This document shows positions 34,491 through 48,525 of a DNA stretch of 64,000 nt, in pieces. A program made the translations under genes and the position numbers. Within the stretch, counting starts at the first letter, position 1. Each line of letters begins with the position of its first letter. The DNA is from Antitrichia curtipendula (lineage: Eukaryota > Streptophyta > Bryopsida > Hypnales > Leucodontaceae), in contig OX579637.1 of NCBI GenBank assembly GCA_951230915.1, positions 29,326,001 through 29,390,000 of the forward strand. The letters are read 5' to 3'. The notes beneath the pieces were generated by a model. That model worked only from the letters and a program-made list of their open reading frames with translations. It was not told where the DNA came from and ran no database searches.

Positions 34491-34650
34491 TTAATTCCAG
34501 TGGTGAGATTGTTCTAGCAAAAAACGTCCGTGCCCCAATTTGACGTCCGCGCCCTGACTTCCGTCCACGTCCTGACACAATCTCGTCCCCGCCTTGGCTT
34601 CCGTCCGCGCCCTTACCGGTGACGTCCGCGCCTTGGATCCTACTTAGCAG
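34120..34650. repeat. Right CGTCC/CGCCC-rich segments of the second hAT element
   Basis: Repeated GCGTCCCCGCC, CGTCCGCGCCC and ACTTCCGTCCACG words flank the second hairpin and precede the right terminus. Confidence 0.65.
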
Positions 34651-36705
34651 CGAGGTGGCGTCAAAGTAGCAGCCATATCACCTTTTTTTTCAATGGCAGA
34701 AAATCAACTCAGTATTGACCGCATTGGACGGGCGAGACCTCTATCGGGTGGGCGAACCGGATGTCCGTCCACTATGACAACCTTGGTTTTGGGGTGCTCA
34801 TTGTTAATCAGTATTGAGTAATATGTGTTGACAATTCATAATATTGTTAGAATGAGGCAAGAAAAGTGTTATAAATTGGTATGTAGTTAGTTTATTTTTT
34901 GCACGTAGTGGTTGTGTTGTTATGATTACCAAAGTGTAGAAGAGTACAGGTGGTCACTTTACTTGGGGATAGAAGCAATGGTAGCTTGATGAAGCTTCTA
35001 GACGTTTTATCTTGGGGAGGAGATGGATTGTTGCAAGTTAGCCAACATTGGAGCTGGATGGACAATATTGAAGGTGTGGCGTGACCTTGTGAACATACAG
35101 ATATGTTATAACAAAGGTTATATTCTTGTGTGAATCTGTAGTGTTTTTGAATAATAGTTGTTCATGTTGTTCATGTTATACTATTGGTATTGGTGTTTTT
35201 TATAATTCTAGCGTTATAACCATGTTTGATGCTTCCATAATGTTGCTTGTTCTCTTCCATACTAGGTTGCTTGAAATACATGGCATAGAAGTTAGAAATA
35301 ACCAAAACTAGGCTTGAATTGTACATTCTTGTTTGTTATCATTTGAAATTATTTCATAGTACAAGTAGTGTATATATCAAAAAAATTAAGTATAAATGTA
35401 AGACATTGGTTTTATAGTGCATACTAAACATGTGGATGAAAAATATTAGATATATAAATTTTATATGTAAGAGAGCCCAACAATAAAACCACATGAATGA
35501 ATTTATAAAAAATCATAGATTATTTGAAATATGCCCCCAATAGCTTTTTATGTAAAAATATGGTCATCTAAAATATAATAATGAAGGTAAATAGCCCCAC
35601 ATCAAATACCCTCTTAACTCAGGTGTATACCTTAAATTACCAGGAGTGATTCCCCCGAGCATTCTAGCAACCTTGGCATTTAGATAGTACAAATATTTTG
35701 CATTTTACAAGTATTAATGGCTTAGAATTCAAATATTTTTTAGACCTCCTATCATAGCTTAGGGGGCCAAAAATATTAAAGGGTTAAACACGCCACTTAA
35801 TGCACATAGTTGAATTAAATACATATTGAATGCAAAAATTGAATGGAAGAATACAATTGCACACACTTTCAATGCAAACAAAACATTAAGTAATGCAGGT
35901 GCACATTAAATCATTTACAATGTAGAACAGAACAATTAAAATGTGGAGTTGACAAGTGCGGTTTAAGACTTATTAAACTCCTTAATCCATATATTTTCAT
36001 TACATTAAAATTTGATAGAGGATCCATTAGAATAAAAATAACCAACATCTTTTTGTTATAAGAAATTAATGATGAATTGTGCAAAAAAAGTCTGGTTGTA
36101 CTTTTACAGTATCATTGGAAAACCTTGAGCAATGAGGGTTGCAAGGTCTTTGATTTGTAGTGTTTTTACTCGTAATGTGAAAGTCATTGATTATTGAAAT
36201 TGATTGGAATTACAAAGTGAAAAAATAAGTTGTGAGAAGCCAATTAAAATGTAGTGTAACTCTTCTACAAAACTATTTGAACTTCAAAAATATAAAGAAG
36301 ATCAAATTTTTAAATTTTAAATACAAATAGAAGAAGCTCTTCAAGGTATTTTAAAGCTTTGTGGTTTTCATATCATTGTTCAAATACTATATTCATTAAA
36401 ATGAGAGAATGAGGACCTCTAAAAATACTATTAGGCATTTGCAATTATAACATAAAATAACTATTTTTAAATGCCATTAATACTAGTACAAGAAAAAATT
36501 GCAATTAAGTATTGAAAAATATGGCAAGCAATTTATTCATGTAGACATTAGGGAAAAATGGAGCTATAAAAAGCCCTATCCTTTAAATTTATGTTATGAT
36601 AATTGTCACTTTGAAGTTGCATTCATAATAAAACAAAGTGTTTGAAATGTGCCACCATGCATTGATTATGGCACCATAATGCTTCTGAACCATCATTGAT
36701 TTCTA

Positions 36706-36733
36706 GTCCCACATTGGTCCTAAGTACTTAAAG
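36706..36733 (+). promoter_or_regulatory. Possible plant snRNA-type upstream element plus TTAAAG box
   Basis: GTCCCACATTG differs at one base from the plant snRNA upstream sequence element RTCCCACATCG, and a TTAAAG box begins at 36728. No recognisable U6, U2 or snoRNA sequence follows, so this may be chance. Confidence 0.15.
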
Positions 36734-38335
36734 CCAATCTTGCTTGCTATTATGCCTTTAAAATTCAAAGAGGTTCTCAGTATTACTTCTTTCAATGATT
36801 ATGAATAATTATACAATATTCACTTCTTATTAATAAGAGATTAAGAAGTTACTTTAATTTCTATTTTACTTTGACTATGGCAACAACACTTAATTGAAGG
36901 AAAATTCTCTCAATAAATATGAATAATCCTAATCATATATATAATAATAATTAGTATACACTAGAAGCGTCCATGTTTACAAATGTACAAGATTCCAACA
37001 TTGAAGATGACTAAGGCTTGGTAAGTCATACTTCTTTAAACTTTACTAATTTGCAATGATTAATGGCCTCCGCATTGTTATTGTAATTATTGTATGATTG
37101 CACTTTAACATCTTACAAATACTCATGAGAGGTTTGACCTCTCATAAATGAATTTAATGTCTCTTATGCAGCCATTTCGTAAGTGTATGAAAATAATGTG
37201 TTGAGCAAGTTTTAGAATTTTTAGGCATGATCTTGTTTGCTTAAAAAACATATTCAATTTGTGTAAATTATGTATTAATGTAAAGCTAAATGATAAGTTA
37301 ATGAACAGTCACTTCTGAGTACTCTAGATTTAAAAAAATAAAAATAATAAAATTCATCTTTATACAATCTAAGAATTAAAACACCACTTTATATGGAGTA
37401 GTGTAAAATTTAATGTCTCTATTTTGTCTTAAATAAAATTCTATTTTAAATTTTAGATAAATGGACCACCAGTTTTATAGAATTTTTGGCTCTTACAAAT
37501 AATTGGGCACTTTTAATTATGCCATCATTAATTGAAAAATTAAAATTTATAAACCCAATTTGGACATAATGAAGTACAAAAAATGCAGTAGTATAAAATG
37601 TTTAAAAATTTTAAAAATTTTAAAAAATATAATATAATCAAATTCGTTGAAAAAACAAATCTTTTAATTCAGCTAATTCTAAAAAAATTTAGTGAATAGA
37701 TTCAAAATTGTTTTTGAAATCTTAAAAGTAATTTTGAATGAACTGAGTTGTGAAGAACAAATTCATAAAATTTATAGATTTCTCACGCATGTATGGGGAA
37801 AAAAATTTGCAACAAGTTTTAAACATTATAAAGATGTAAAATCCATGATAATATTTCATTGTTTGTAGAATTCAAAAGTGAATTCAAAATGAAATCATGA
37901 GTTAGTTGTTTTTTAAAGAGCCAAAGTCGTAGAAATTATAAAATTTATACACAAATAAATGAAAAAATGTGTTCTACAAGTTTTAAATCTTTTAGACACC
38001 ATGTTTGCTTTTTATATATATATATTTTGTACCAATTATGTGTTAAAGTGAAAATTCATTTATGAATTATAATTTCAAGTGCTCCAGATTTAGAACAAAA
38101 TCAATAGAAAGCATTGCCATGCCATCCAAAAATTAAAAGACCATTTTATATAGAGAAGTTTAAAATCTAATGCTTTGTATTTTGATTTGTAAAAATTTCT
38201 AAATGATTTTGCACATTGTGAATTTCTAAAAGACCTTGGTTGGACGTTGCAAATTAGCTAAATAATTTGTATATACAGCGGAAAAATTATGGGTTCCTAA
38301 GTTTTCTTGTACATTCAAGTTGTTAAAATTTTAAA

Positions 38336-38890
38336 GATTTAGGTTTTGTAAGCATATTAAGTTTTCGTAGTTCTTTTTTTAATTCACAACACAAATTCGA
38401 GAAAAATAAATCATGCACTGTTAATACTTTAACACACACAAATCACAAAAGTTATGAAATTTAAATGAAGAGGTATGGCAAAAAAGAATTTACAAATCCT
38501 AAATATTTTAAATATTTAGAAACTATGAGCATATTAAAATTGTACTATTTAAAAAAAAATTCACAATGGAAATTAAAAAAGGACCTTATGTTGTACTTTA
38601 ACAAATTTAAATCACAAAACTCATAAATTTTTAATGAGGAGGTATGAGGAAATTAATGAGGAGGTATAAGGAAAAAAAGGTACAAACTATAAATATTTTA
38701 AATATTTAGGCTTCATTAGCGTACTAAATTGTACGAGTACTATTTTCTTTTCAAATTCAAAATGGAAGTCTTCCAAAAAATTAACCTCAAACTACACTTT
38801 AAACAATTCAAATCACAAAAGTCATAAAATTTGTATAAAATGGGTGCATAGTCCAAAAGATCTATAAGTAAAACTATTTAATATCCAAAA
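38336..38890. repeat. Degenerate tandem repeat, about 185-bp unit, three copies
   Basis: The ordered words AAATATTTAGG/TAAAGATTTAGG, GCATATTAA/GCGTACTAA, AATTCACAA/AATTCAAAA, TTTAACA and AATCACAAAA-GTCATAAA recur near 38336, 38516 and 38706. Copies are diverged, and a short local duplication (AATGAGGAGGTAT) sits in the second. Confidence 0.55.
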
Positions 38891-41800
38891 ATCTAGAACT
38901 TGTACATCGCATGTCTAAATGCTATGAAACAAAGTTCTTGCACTTGTCTTTGCCAAGAGCTTTCTCATTGTATGATAAACACAACTGAAAGATGCAAAGG
39001 TCTACAATGTTTATAACTTAAAAATTTAGGATTATTTAAGATCCAAAATAAATAAATAAATCCTTAACTTCTACATTGTAGGCCTAAACACCATAGAACA
39101 AAGCCCATCATCTCCTTTGCTAAGAATTTTCCAACAACATGATCAATGCAAACGGGGGAATGACGGCTTCTTACATTGCATACGAAAAAAATAATTCAAA
39201 TGAAAAAAATAGTCTAACTTTTAAGGTATGGTTTTCTAAACAATATACTATTACATTGTCTTTCATGCAATTTCTTTATTAAGGTACTACTAGAGCGTCT
39301 TTCATTTAGTTTATAAACCAATAAACTGTTGAATCCTACAATTAGATATGCGAAAAAGAGCATTCTAAAGTATTTTTTAATTTGCATTTTCAGACACAAT
39401 ATTGCCAAATATTTTATGAAGAAATGTCTTTGACGTTTAAACACTATGAAAAATGCATAAAGTCAAATAATTGGTCCTATGATATTTTTGTTGGTCTAAC
39501 TTTTTTAGACCTTGAACCCTATAGTATTTAAGCTGGGAAGCCTCAAATTCTTAATTCTTAACCCTAATCCTTAAACATATAACAATGGAATTCATGGACC
39601 ATTTTTATTTTTATTTTTAAATGTAATCTTTGTATTCTAATTATAGTAGGAAGGAAATGGAGACAAGAAACATGAATCATATTTGTTGCAATGATGACTT
39701 GAATTTATGAAACATTGCACTATTTTGAACAAACAATGGAATTATCATTTTTTTCAAAATACAAATGAATATAGATAGCAATTTATAAAGCTAAGTTTAT
39801 GAACACACATTGAACTTTATGAAAATGAATTGGACTTTAGAAAATTTTAAAAAGAGTTAAAAAAAATTAGATTTATAATTTGTTTGAATATAAAATACAA
39901 ATCTATAAAGCATTGTTGACACTAAAAAAAGCGTTAAGATCATTGAATGCCACCAACTATCCATGTTGTTTTCTTGATGAATAATATTGAAGACACCAAA
40001 ATTTCAGTAACTAGGTACGATGGTCAACATAACATTTAGGAATTCAAACTTCTTTACAATACTTATTGCCTTCTTTATTTCCACCAATAAATCCTCAACT
40101 TTTTTCAATGTGTAGTTTAGGAATATCTTTTTCTCATTTTCTAAAGTGTGTTGTATCTTGGTTTGTACATTGAACCTTTCATGCTCACTTTTTTTGCATT
40201 TTGTGAATTCTACTTGCAGTGTATGTTGTTTTAGGGTTCTTTGTAGAGGCAATTAGTATTTTGGATATGGCATGGACAATTCCTTAGTCACTCCAAAGAT
40301 TTCCATTTAGCCAATTCAAGGGTTGATGTTTTAGCATGCAAGAGTCCTTCGCTAAAAATCATTTTATGAAGTGTTTGATGTTGTAGTTTGATGTTATTTT
40401 GTTGTTTAGTGTTGAGAGTTACATCTTGTGTCGGATAGTTCAGTCCAATTTTTTTTCTTTTGTATTGTATAATGCTTGTTTAAGAATATCCATATTTGTT
40501 GTTGTAAAACCTGTAAAATCCAAAGAATTAGCATACACATTATTGCTTGCAAATATTGAGTTCAAAGTTCCGAGAATTTTAGAGACATTTAGGTAGGGTC
40601 AACTTAATTTGACTTTATAAAAATAGATAATCTAGGAGAATGATTAAAGTTGAATTGATCTAAACTAATATGCTTGCTCTCTTGGAATACTTAACATAAG
40701 CTATTTAAGTTGAGTTGACCAAAAATGCTTCAATCTTTTTACAATGGATCACAAGCACTAAATGTTTTGTATGCAAAAGTACATCAACTGGACTCAAACT
40801 AAAACAAAATTCATGATATCTTATCTTTCTTGACCTTCTTAGGCTATAAATACTTTTGAATTTTGCTCTCAATATTTAAGACCTTTTGATAATAAATTGT
40901 TGATACTTGAAGCTGAAAAAATCTTTTAACATCTTTTAGGTCAACTCAATCTAAAACGTAAAATTAATACCACTTTCAAATTCAAATGGAATTAAGGAAT
41001 CATTATTTTGATCACTATTGTTTTAAATTGTCACGCAAATAATTTACATATGACCTATCCATTAGTATCTTTTAGTACATTATAGTAAACTTATTTAGAT
41101 CAATTAGAGAATGCTAGTGCATGAACATGGAGTGTGGAGCATACATCATATAGCGGAGATTTCAAGTAATTTAAAAAAAAAATTTAGAGTTTTGAAAATT
41201 GAAAACCTATAACAGTGTGTGTTGAGGACCTAAAATCGTGCAAGAAATAGGTGCATTCAATTTGAATAGATGTCAAGATAATATAATTCAATTAACATAA
41301 TTTCACCCATGAGTCTTCTAGATGTCGCATACTTTACTTTCATATTGAATTTTTCACACAATAGAAGTACAAAGAATACATTTTTTTGAATTAGAAATCA
41401 ATGAAATAAGAACAAGCATTGACCATATGATTATTTTCACTAAAGCCTAAATAGATAAGTCCACACTATTCAAGGCCTCTATTGCGCTACTTTTTATGAA
41501 GAATAGATTCACTTTCTATTATAACATCTAAAAATTAAAATTTAGTAGATGAAGACAAAAGCGAGGAAGCTATAGGTTTGTCAACACTATGTGCTAATGA
41601 CATGTATAGCAACAAATATTATAGCATATCCTTAAATGAAGTTGTTTGTTTTGTTTTGTTTGCTTTGTTTATTACAGTGAGATCTTTGGAACCATACGCC
41701 CCTTGGTCGTATTCTTAGTACTACGAGAAAGCTCTCTACAAGGAAGAATGCGGCAGATTTTATTTTGTGACATTCTAATTGACAACAAAAAAAATACTGA

Positions 41801-44456
41801 ATTTCAAAGTTTTTATAAATTAGAAAATTAGAAAATGACTTTTATTTTTATTTTATAGCACTGTGGCAGGGCACAGAGCTATACTAACAATTATAGTTTG
41901 AAATGGAATTTATATTATATATAGATAATTAAAAGTCAAATATTAAAATTAAGTATTTTTTTTAAAGGTTTCCTAAGTAAGTAGTTCATTTGATTCTTTT
42001 CATTGCCATTGCATTTCTTAATCAAAAGCTTGTTGAATTATTTAAATATTAGCATTACGTATGTTTTAATACAATGCATTGGGACATTTGGAATAAGTTT
42101 TTCTTTACTCAATCATTCTCAATCAATAGGTTTCGTAATAAAAAAGAACAGTTGGCATGGCATCTTACTAATGAAGTTTCAAAAGCAACAACTCTACCAC
42201 CTATTTAAAAACAAGATGCATGCAAATTACCTTTTATATACTTATGTTATTTATAGCATTTTATTAAAAAAATGATTTTATAGATTTAAATAACATGGAA
42301 TCTATGAAACATAATCAAGTGACTTGCTGGTTTAAATCCTTGTAATATAGATTGTTTTAACATATTGTGAATGGATAGTTCCTAAGCAAAATATACGTGA
42401 CCACTTAAATGGATGTTGTTCACATTTAGAGATCCTTGAGCATCAAATATTAGGTAAGTTCAATCTTTTGTATCATGTATACATTAATAATGCTAATACG
42501 TAATAATATGGCATTCATTATAGATAAAATTATACAATTGCAATTGTTTAGCCAAAATGTAGATTTAGATGAAATATGACTAATTTTTGTTCAATCATCA
42601 ATTATCTTTATTTTTATCCAATATCAAATAATTGGTCATGTTATTTGATTGAATATGGTCTTTCTTTGAAGTTGAAGGTGAGGTATAATTGAAGTTATCA
42701 ATGGAAATTCAAGATGTATTGCATTTAGACTAGTAGGACTATTCTAAAGTCTAATGCATTTATTAACTACAATATACAAGTCCTTGAAGCAACCAAAAAT
42801 TTTAAATTTTAAAAACAAACTAGAATCAACTTGCAAATTCAAAATCCAACTCAATATCAAGAAGGTTAATATATGAGGGTGATAATGTCTAAATTTTATA
42901 AATAGATATTTGCAAATAGATATCAAAATTCCTTGAAAAGCTAGCACGCTATGCAGTTTGTAAAATTACTAGACTTGACTATACCAACTGCACTTATAGC
43001 ACACAAGCTCCATCTCAAGTGATGGATCTATTTTGATAGCATTTCAAACAATCTTTCATTAATTTAATTTATATATAAAAATATATTATCTTTTAGATGT
43101 TGTCACTAGAACTCACTGCACTCTACTTTACACCAATAGGTATCCTTAATAAGTGGTGTTCACCAACCAATATTTTATTCAAAACTATAGATATTAATAA
43201 TAATAATATTTTCATTTTTTCTTTGCATGTTTAGTATCTTGATATAGTACCAATCACTATTGTCAGGTCCCCTAAGAGATTTCAAGTACTATTAATCAAA
43301 TAAAATTAATTATATAAATGTCACACCATTATAATTGTATCTTTATATCACTATAAACCTCTAACATTTTTTCCTTTAATAATATTTTTCTCTAATTTTT
43401 ATGCAATTCTCTGTAAATAATTTGTCAACAAGTATCTTTGGAGCTTTCAATTCTCCAAAAAATATTTCCAAAAAAGTTTATATAAGATTTTCTTAAATTA
43501 AATTTTCAAATACAACCCTTAAAACTCAAAATGTAATTGCAAAAATCAATTTTTTTTCAATTTTTTGTATTATAATATGTATACATGTATTTTATTATGC
43601 TTATTACTCTAAAAATTGCAACAACAGCTTATTGGCTTGTCAAAGATATAGTTAGTGTTGGCAATGTCTACATAAGAACCAAGCTACTACTTTTTTCTTA
43701 AAGATTTGGTGGGTTTTTTTTTTAATGTTTGGTAAAATTGCAATTGCATCAAATATCTATAGAAATAGTGTTAGCTTCAATGAGGTCTCAACTTTTAGTA
43801 TGGCAAGGCTTAGCTGCAACTAGGTAAGAGTTTTGTTTCCATTGTGTATGCTATTTATAAACATCTAAAAAATTTCTTTCCTTAGAAAATTAATTTTCAT
43901 TCTTGTGTTGTAATCTCAAGATCAAAATGATAAAAGTTATGAAAATTGTTGAATTGTGTTGCTTAGAAGGTAGCAATGTTGGTTTTCATCTGAAACTCTC
44001 CATGATGAAATACAAAGAATTTTTTTGGTTACAAATGATTGTTTAGAATAGTTCCAACAAGAATGGTAAAATTATAGGTTGTCTGAAAGATTGTAAAACC
44101 ATTTTCCTTATCTTGAATCAAAATTTGTGTAGATATGTGTATTTGTATATTTCTAGATATATTCCATGTATATTTTGTATTTCATATGTGCTTTGTATTT
44201 CACATTTCATATCCGAGAGTGCCATATCGTAATTGTTTGGTGGCCAATATCATTTGTTTCGAAGGCCAAACAACGACTACTTTTTTTCAATCTCATCATT
44301 TGATCAACAACAATGGAGGGAGGGGATTTTTTTAATCTTTGAAAGACCAATAATTGTGGTATTTTCACTAGTGGGGGAATTGTTGGAAGAGGAGGCAAAT
44401 GCATCTTTTGGATGCATACTAAGTATTTTTCTGTTTTCATTATTCTATGTATTAAC

Positions 44457-47427
44457 TGCTAGGACAGATTGACCTCCTTATTGCCCTGCTTTGGATGGAT
44501 GGATTGGGGGGGCATTTTCTGTCATGCCATTGTTGTCCCCCCCAATTCTACCATCTTCCCCTTTGATCTACTCCAAACTCTCTTCTGACTTGCTCTCACT
44601 TCAAAACCTCATCTGAGTTCTTCCAGATTGTTGTTTTGTACGTTGTTATCAATGTTGTTAATAGTAGCTTAGATTTTTGATGTTGTATAGACTTTGATCG
44701 TCAAAAATAACTATAGTGTTTTTCTTTCACATTGTATTTGGTAGTTACAGAATCAAATAAACATCATGTTGATGAAAGTTCAAGATCTGGCTTGTATCAA
44801 TCTTGAAGTGACCAAATCCAAGACAAAGTCGTCCACATCTGACTCAGATCCCACCCATCCATTGCATTCTGATGGTAACAAGGAAAGTTGCTTCAACTGT
44901 TGGGATCCTCGATCAAAGCTAGATTTGAAGCTCATATCATTATGAGATACATCGAACTTCTTTCTGGCCTTCGTAAACCACCGCTGGGATTCGTCCCGTT
45001 CAAAAGGCGGGCGAATTCTGAGCCATAATGCCCGATTATGCGGGCAAACCGCGTAATTGGGGATTACGGATTTTTCATCCAAATCATTATCTCATCCAAC
45101 AAAAATTCATTGCCCATCGGTCGTTTACGCCGGGCAATGCCCCTTGTCGTCGGGAATTTTGCCAAAAAGAAGGGCCTCCTCGTCGGGCTCCGCCCTCCTC
45201 GTTTGCCCTTTTATTGGCGAAATTCCCTCCTCCTCGGGCATTGCCCTATACACAACTTGTAGTAGGAGATTGATAATTCTTACAGGATCAACAATAGTAT
45301 ATTGGTGTTATTGTCACTATAAAAAAAAGAAATATTTTAAGTATAATCTTAGTAGGATAGTCCTATAATTAATTACCTTTTAAAAAATTTAGTAAAATTT
45401 TATTTGACATACATGTATTTTTAATAATATTTTACTGAAAATCTCATAAAAGGTCATTATTTACAAGACTATACTACTAAGACTATACTTAAAACACTCC
45501 TTTTCCTTGTACTAGAATATTGACTACTTCAATTCATTTATTGTTGCTTCAAATTTACGTGGAAAGAGTTTTCTGCTTGATAACCCAATTTTTTTTAAAG
45601 GAAAATGCTAAGTTTTCTTTAACAAGATGTGTATATGACAAATTGTTCATTCAAATGTGTACATTACAAAATTTGAATTTTTTCATGATATGCTTAATTC
45701 AGAGTTCACTAGAGAGAGTTGGATGCCGTAACAAAGGAATTGACAAAAAAAAACTAACCCTACCAGTGTCTACATTTTGTACTCTGGATGCCCCAATCAT
45801 AAATTAATAAAATTTGCAAGAAATTGTTGAGATTGTCATGTTGTGTAAATTTGTGATAAATATCTAAGTTATCAGTGTTTCTGATTGCATATAGCCTCAA
45901 ATTTGAGAGAAATAAAATGCTAAGATTTCTTTAACATATTACATTTGGAAATATAAAAGGAGCTCTTAGGATAGCTGATATTATTACTCAAAGTGAAGTC
46001 AACAACCTAATTAATCCTTTTACACCAATACACTAATAAAGTCAGTCTAGTCCAATATGCATCTAAGGTGAAGCCACCCATAACTGATCAAATTAGCAAT
46101 TGTGGAGCAAATATTTCCAAAGGGGGAGAAACAGAAATGATGAAGATTGCCAAAAATTTGGTAATTTTATTGCTTGAACTAAAATTACTATGGATTTTGA
46201 AAGGGAGAATTTGGTCTAGATCCATGTCCAATATCTAGAGCCATCCAATTCCAATCATTCAAGAACTACTTTCCTGCTCATTACTTTCTATTTTCTTACT
46301 TACTATTTTGGAACATGTGTCATGACTTTGCTAGTCTCAACCTTGAAAAGGAGGGAAAAAAAATTTCAAGCTTTAGTTGGAAATTTTTTCCAACCTTGGT
46401 TGGAATAACTACATCCTATAAGTTGGATATGGGTCCCTAGTCGAGAATGGATGATCCTCCCTTACAAGCAATTATTGTGAAATTGAATCAAACAAAATCA
46501 ACAACAAAATGGCAAATAATCTATTGCTCATCTATTCCAGTTAAATAAAAGCAATTGCTAAAATACAAAGCTTCATTTTGATTGAAGTAGAAAAACAAAA
46601 GTAGGTGCAACTCATGCTTCATTTATAAATTTGACCTTTTCAAACATGACATCTTGTAACATTTTGCACACTTGCCACATTATTTTTGAATAGAGCACAT
46701 TTGTCAACATATTCAAACTATCTGATTATTGATACTTTGTATTGAATGTTGTCTTTGAAGTAGTCAATTTAAAGAAGTTAGAAAGTAGATTCAAATGAAC
46801 ACTTGAAATGACTTCAATCAATTGCATCAATACATTCAAAGACATTTGAAGGTCATTTTTCAATCCAATCTTAATAGAATACTTCTTTTGTGATTGCGTT
46901 AACGACCCTCTTCCCATTGCAAAATTGTAAGTACTTGAAATTAAACATTGTGCATCCTAAACTAACCTAAGCCTATTTTTACAAAGAAATTTTCTTGGAT
47001 GGAGGCATGAGTGCATGACAAATTGGGATTGGAAATCTTTGCCAAGAATAAGTTTAAGATTTAGTATTTGGAGTTTCAAATTCCCCACAAGCTTCATGAC
47101 AAACTACATCATGTTTCAAACTAATAACAAATATTTCCTACAATCTTACAAGTATATAAAACCCCGCTCCACTACTTCCTTGAAAATAATGATTTACCTC
47201 CTAATTATGAAGCTCCAAATTCCCAAACACTAATTTCAGTCCTCTTGCTCATGAATCATGTTTTGCCTTAAATACATTTCTAGCATCAAATACTCAAAGA
47301 TCTTCACAATTATTCTTATGAGATGACTTTGCTATTTTTTAAACATGGTAGAATAAGGAATGTACCCTTTATCCCTCCCTCCCTCCTTCCAAAGCAGGGC
47401 AATGAGGGGATCAATTCACCCTAGCAT
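44457..47427. mobile_element. Segment bounded by about 45-bp inverted repeats, possible DNA element
   Basis: The left arm at 44457-44505 (TGCTAGG, then TTATTGCCCTGCTTTGGA) is the inverted counterpart of 47375-47427 (TCCAAAGCAGGGCAATGAGG, then TTCACCCTAGCA). The arms are 2.9 kb apart. The terminal motif AGGGTGAATTGA-YCCCCTC also occurs at 55.5 kb. No target duplication is clear, and the interior has no transposase I can recognise. It could be one element or two unrelated copies facing each other. Confidence 0.45.
44780..45273. other. GC-richer island, unrecognised
   Basis: Open frames exist on both strands (minus 44780-45082; plus 45028-45273), all without family motifs. The sequence has repeated CGGGCAATGCCC and CTCCTCGTCGGGC words, which suggests repeat-derived DNA rather than a gene. 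Confidence 0.3.
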
Positions 47428-47994
47428 GTATAAACTAGTTTCAAATAATGTGATATTCATTGTAGAAAATTCACCTCACAATTCTTCAATTATTGATCTT
47501 AATTTGAATATGATTCCAATGTATTCATTTTCATTCAAAATTAATGTTAATAAATGTCAATTCTATAACTTTTGCACATATCCATCTTCAAACAAGTCAG
47601 TGGGCTTGCCTACATTACTTGGAAAAACTGCATGAATTTAGGCATGCATATTTAGGGTTTACAACTGAATAAAGGTTTCAATTAGATGTGGTTACTTTAC
47701 GTTAAGGCATAGATACCTTTGAGGCCATCTACTATAGGTGTGTCCAAGTAGCGCATGATTTGCTTGAATATAGATGTCAACAGACTTCAAAATAGGTGGA
47801 TAGTGCTGATATAAGGTGTGCTCTAGACTTGTGAATACTAACATTAGACAACATCTAATTGGAAGAATGTGATAAGGTCAGACAAATCTTCATTTAAAAT
47901 ATAAAAAAGTTAAGGGTAAATGAAGGTATGGCAAAAGTTACACAAGCAATTTTTTACAAATTGTTTAGCGTTGTCTCTTAAATTTTGTTGTTCA

Positions 47995-48444
47995 TCAGTG
48001 ATGGTATGGGGTGCATTCATTGGTTTTGATAAGTTTCCTCTCCGTATGATGCCACTGATACACAAAAAAACAAGGACTTTGTTGATGTAGTCTATGAACG
48101 TCAATTGAGAGACTTCTACTTTTCTACAATGTCCCTAAAACACTTATGCTCATGGAAGATGACATTGCGGTTTTAGCAATAAGGAATCAAGTGATTGAAG
48201 GCAAGCGCATAGGAAGATAATGCTTTCATGATCCACAAACTTTCCTAATTTGAATCCCATTGAAAACCTATAGAAGATATTGAAAGGACATAGGGTACTA
48301 TCACAAAACAAAGAAATATTAGTAAATACCATTGAAAGGACATGGGAAGAGATTTCTCTGTACATGATTGACATTCTCCTTGCTAACATGCCACACCATA
48401 TGAAGGCCATGATCAAAGCTAATGGTGGTAGTACTAGATGGTAG
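47995..48444 (+). pseudogene. Tc1/mariner-type transposase, C-terminal relic
   Basis: Readable blocks fall in order across two frames: SVMVWGAFIGFDKFPL (47995), MEDDIAVLAIRNQVIEG (48152), NLNPIENL then KILKGHR (48250), EILVNTIERTWEEISLYMID, and MPHHMKAMIKANGGSTRW with TAG at 48442-48444. These correspond to the usual catalytic-domain landmarks: VWG-FSG, the second Asp in an E-D-x-A/x context, DLNPIEN with the catalytic Glu about 34 residues later, and the closing RRMKAVIKAKGG-type tail. A stop replaces Trp in NPIENLW. The N-terminal helix-turn-helix part is not readable. It is dead and lies just downstream of the TEL 3' end. Confidence 0.82.
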
Positions 48445-48525
48445 ATAGTATGCCAAAAATTACTATTTTTCTTTATAACGTCATTAAGTGTTTTTTTATA
48501 ATGCTAAAAACGTCAGTGATGTAAA

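Larger units (their letters stand above)
32018..34785. mobile_element. 2.77-kb non-autonomous hAT element
   Basis: The left end is CAGGGTTGTCATAGTGGACG; the right end reverse complemented is CAAGGTTGTCATAGTGGACG (19 of 20 match). The flanking octamers at 32010-32017 and 34786-34793 are both GTTTTGGG. It contains no transposase. Inside are a left GGACG-rich array (32036-32410), an AT-rich middle, two foldback segments and a right CGTCC/CGCCC-rich array (34120-34640). A 20-bp motif, ATCGGRTGGGCRAACCGGAT, occurs in the same orientation near both ends (32047-32066 and 34743-34762). The terminal core CARGGTTGTC is shared with the 12.9-kb element, so the same transposase could have moved both. Confidence 0.92.
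34800..44450. other. 9.6-kb AT-rich region without recognisable genes
   Basis: Only short open frames, none with family motifs. Features noted inside are a degenerate tandem repeat (38336-38890) and a snRNA-type promoter-like word at 36706; the rest is AT-rich sequence without structure I can identify. Confidence 0.6.

Noticed and set aside
38017..38032. TA microsatellite
   Set aside because: Ordinary in AT-rich DNA.
44501..44548. G-run/C-run hairpin (ATTGGGGGGG...CCCCCCCAAT)
   Set aside because: A real inverted repeat of about 12 bp, but short and homopolymer-driven; no further support for a function.
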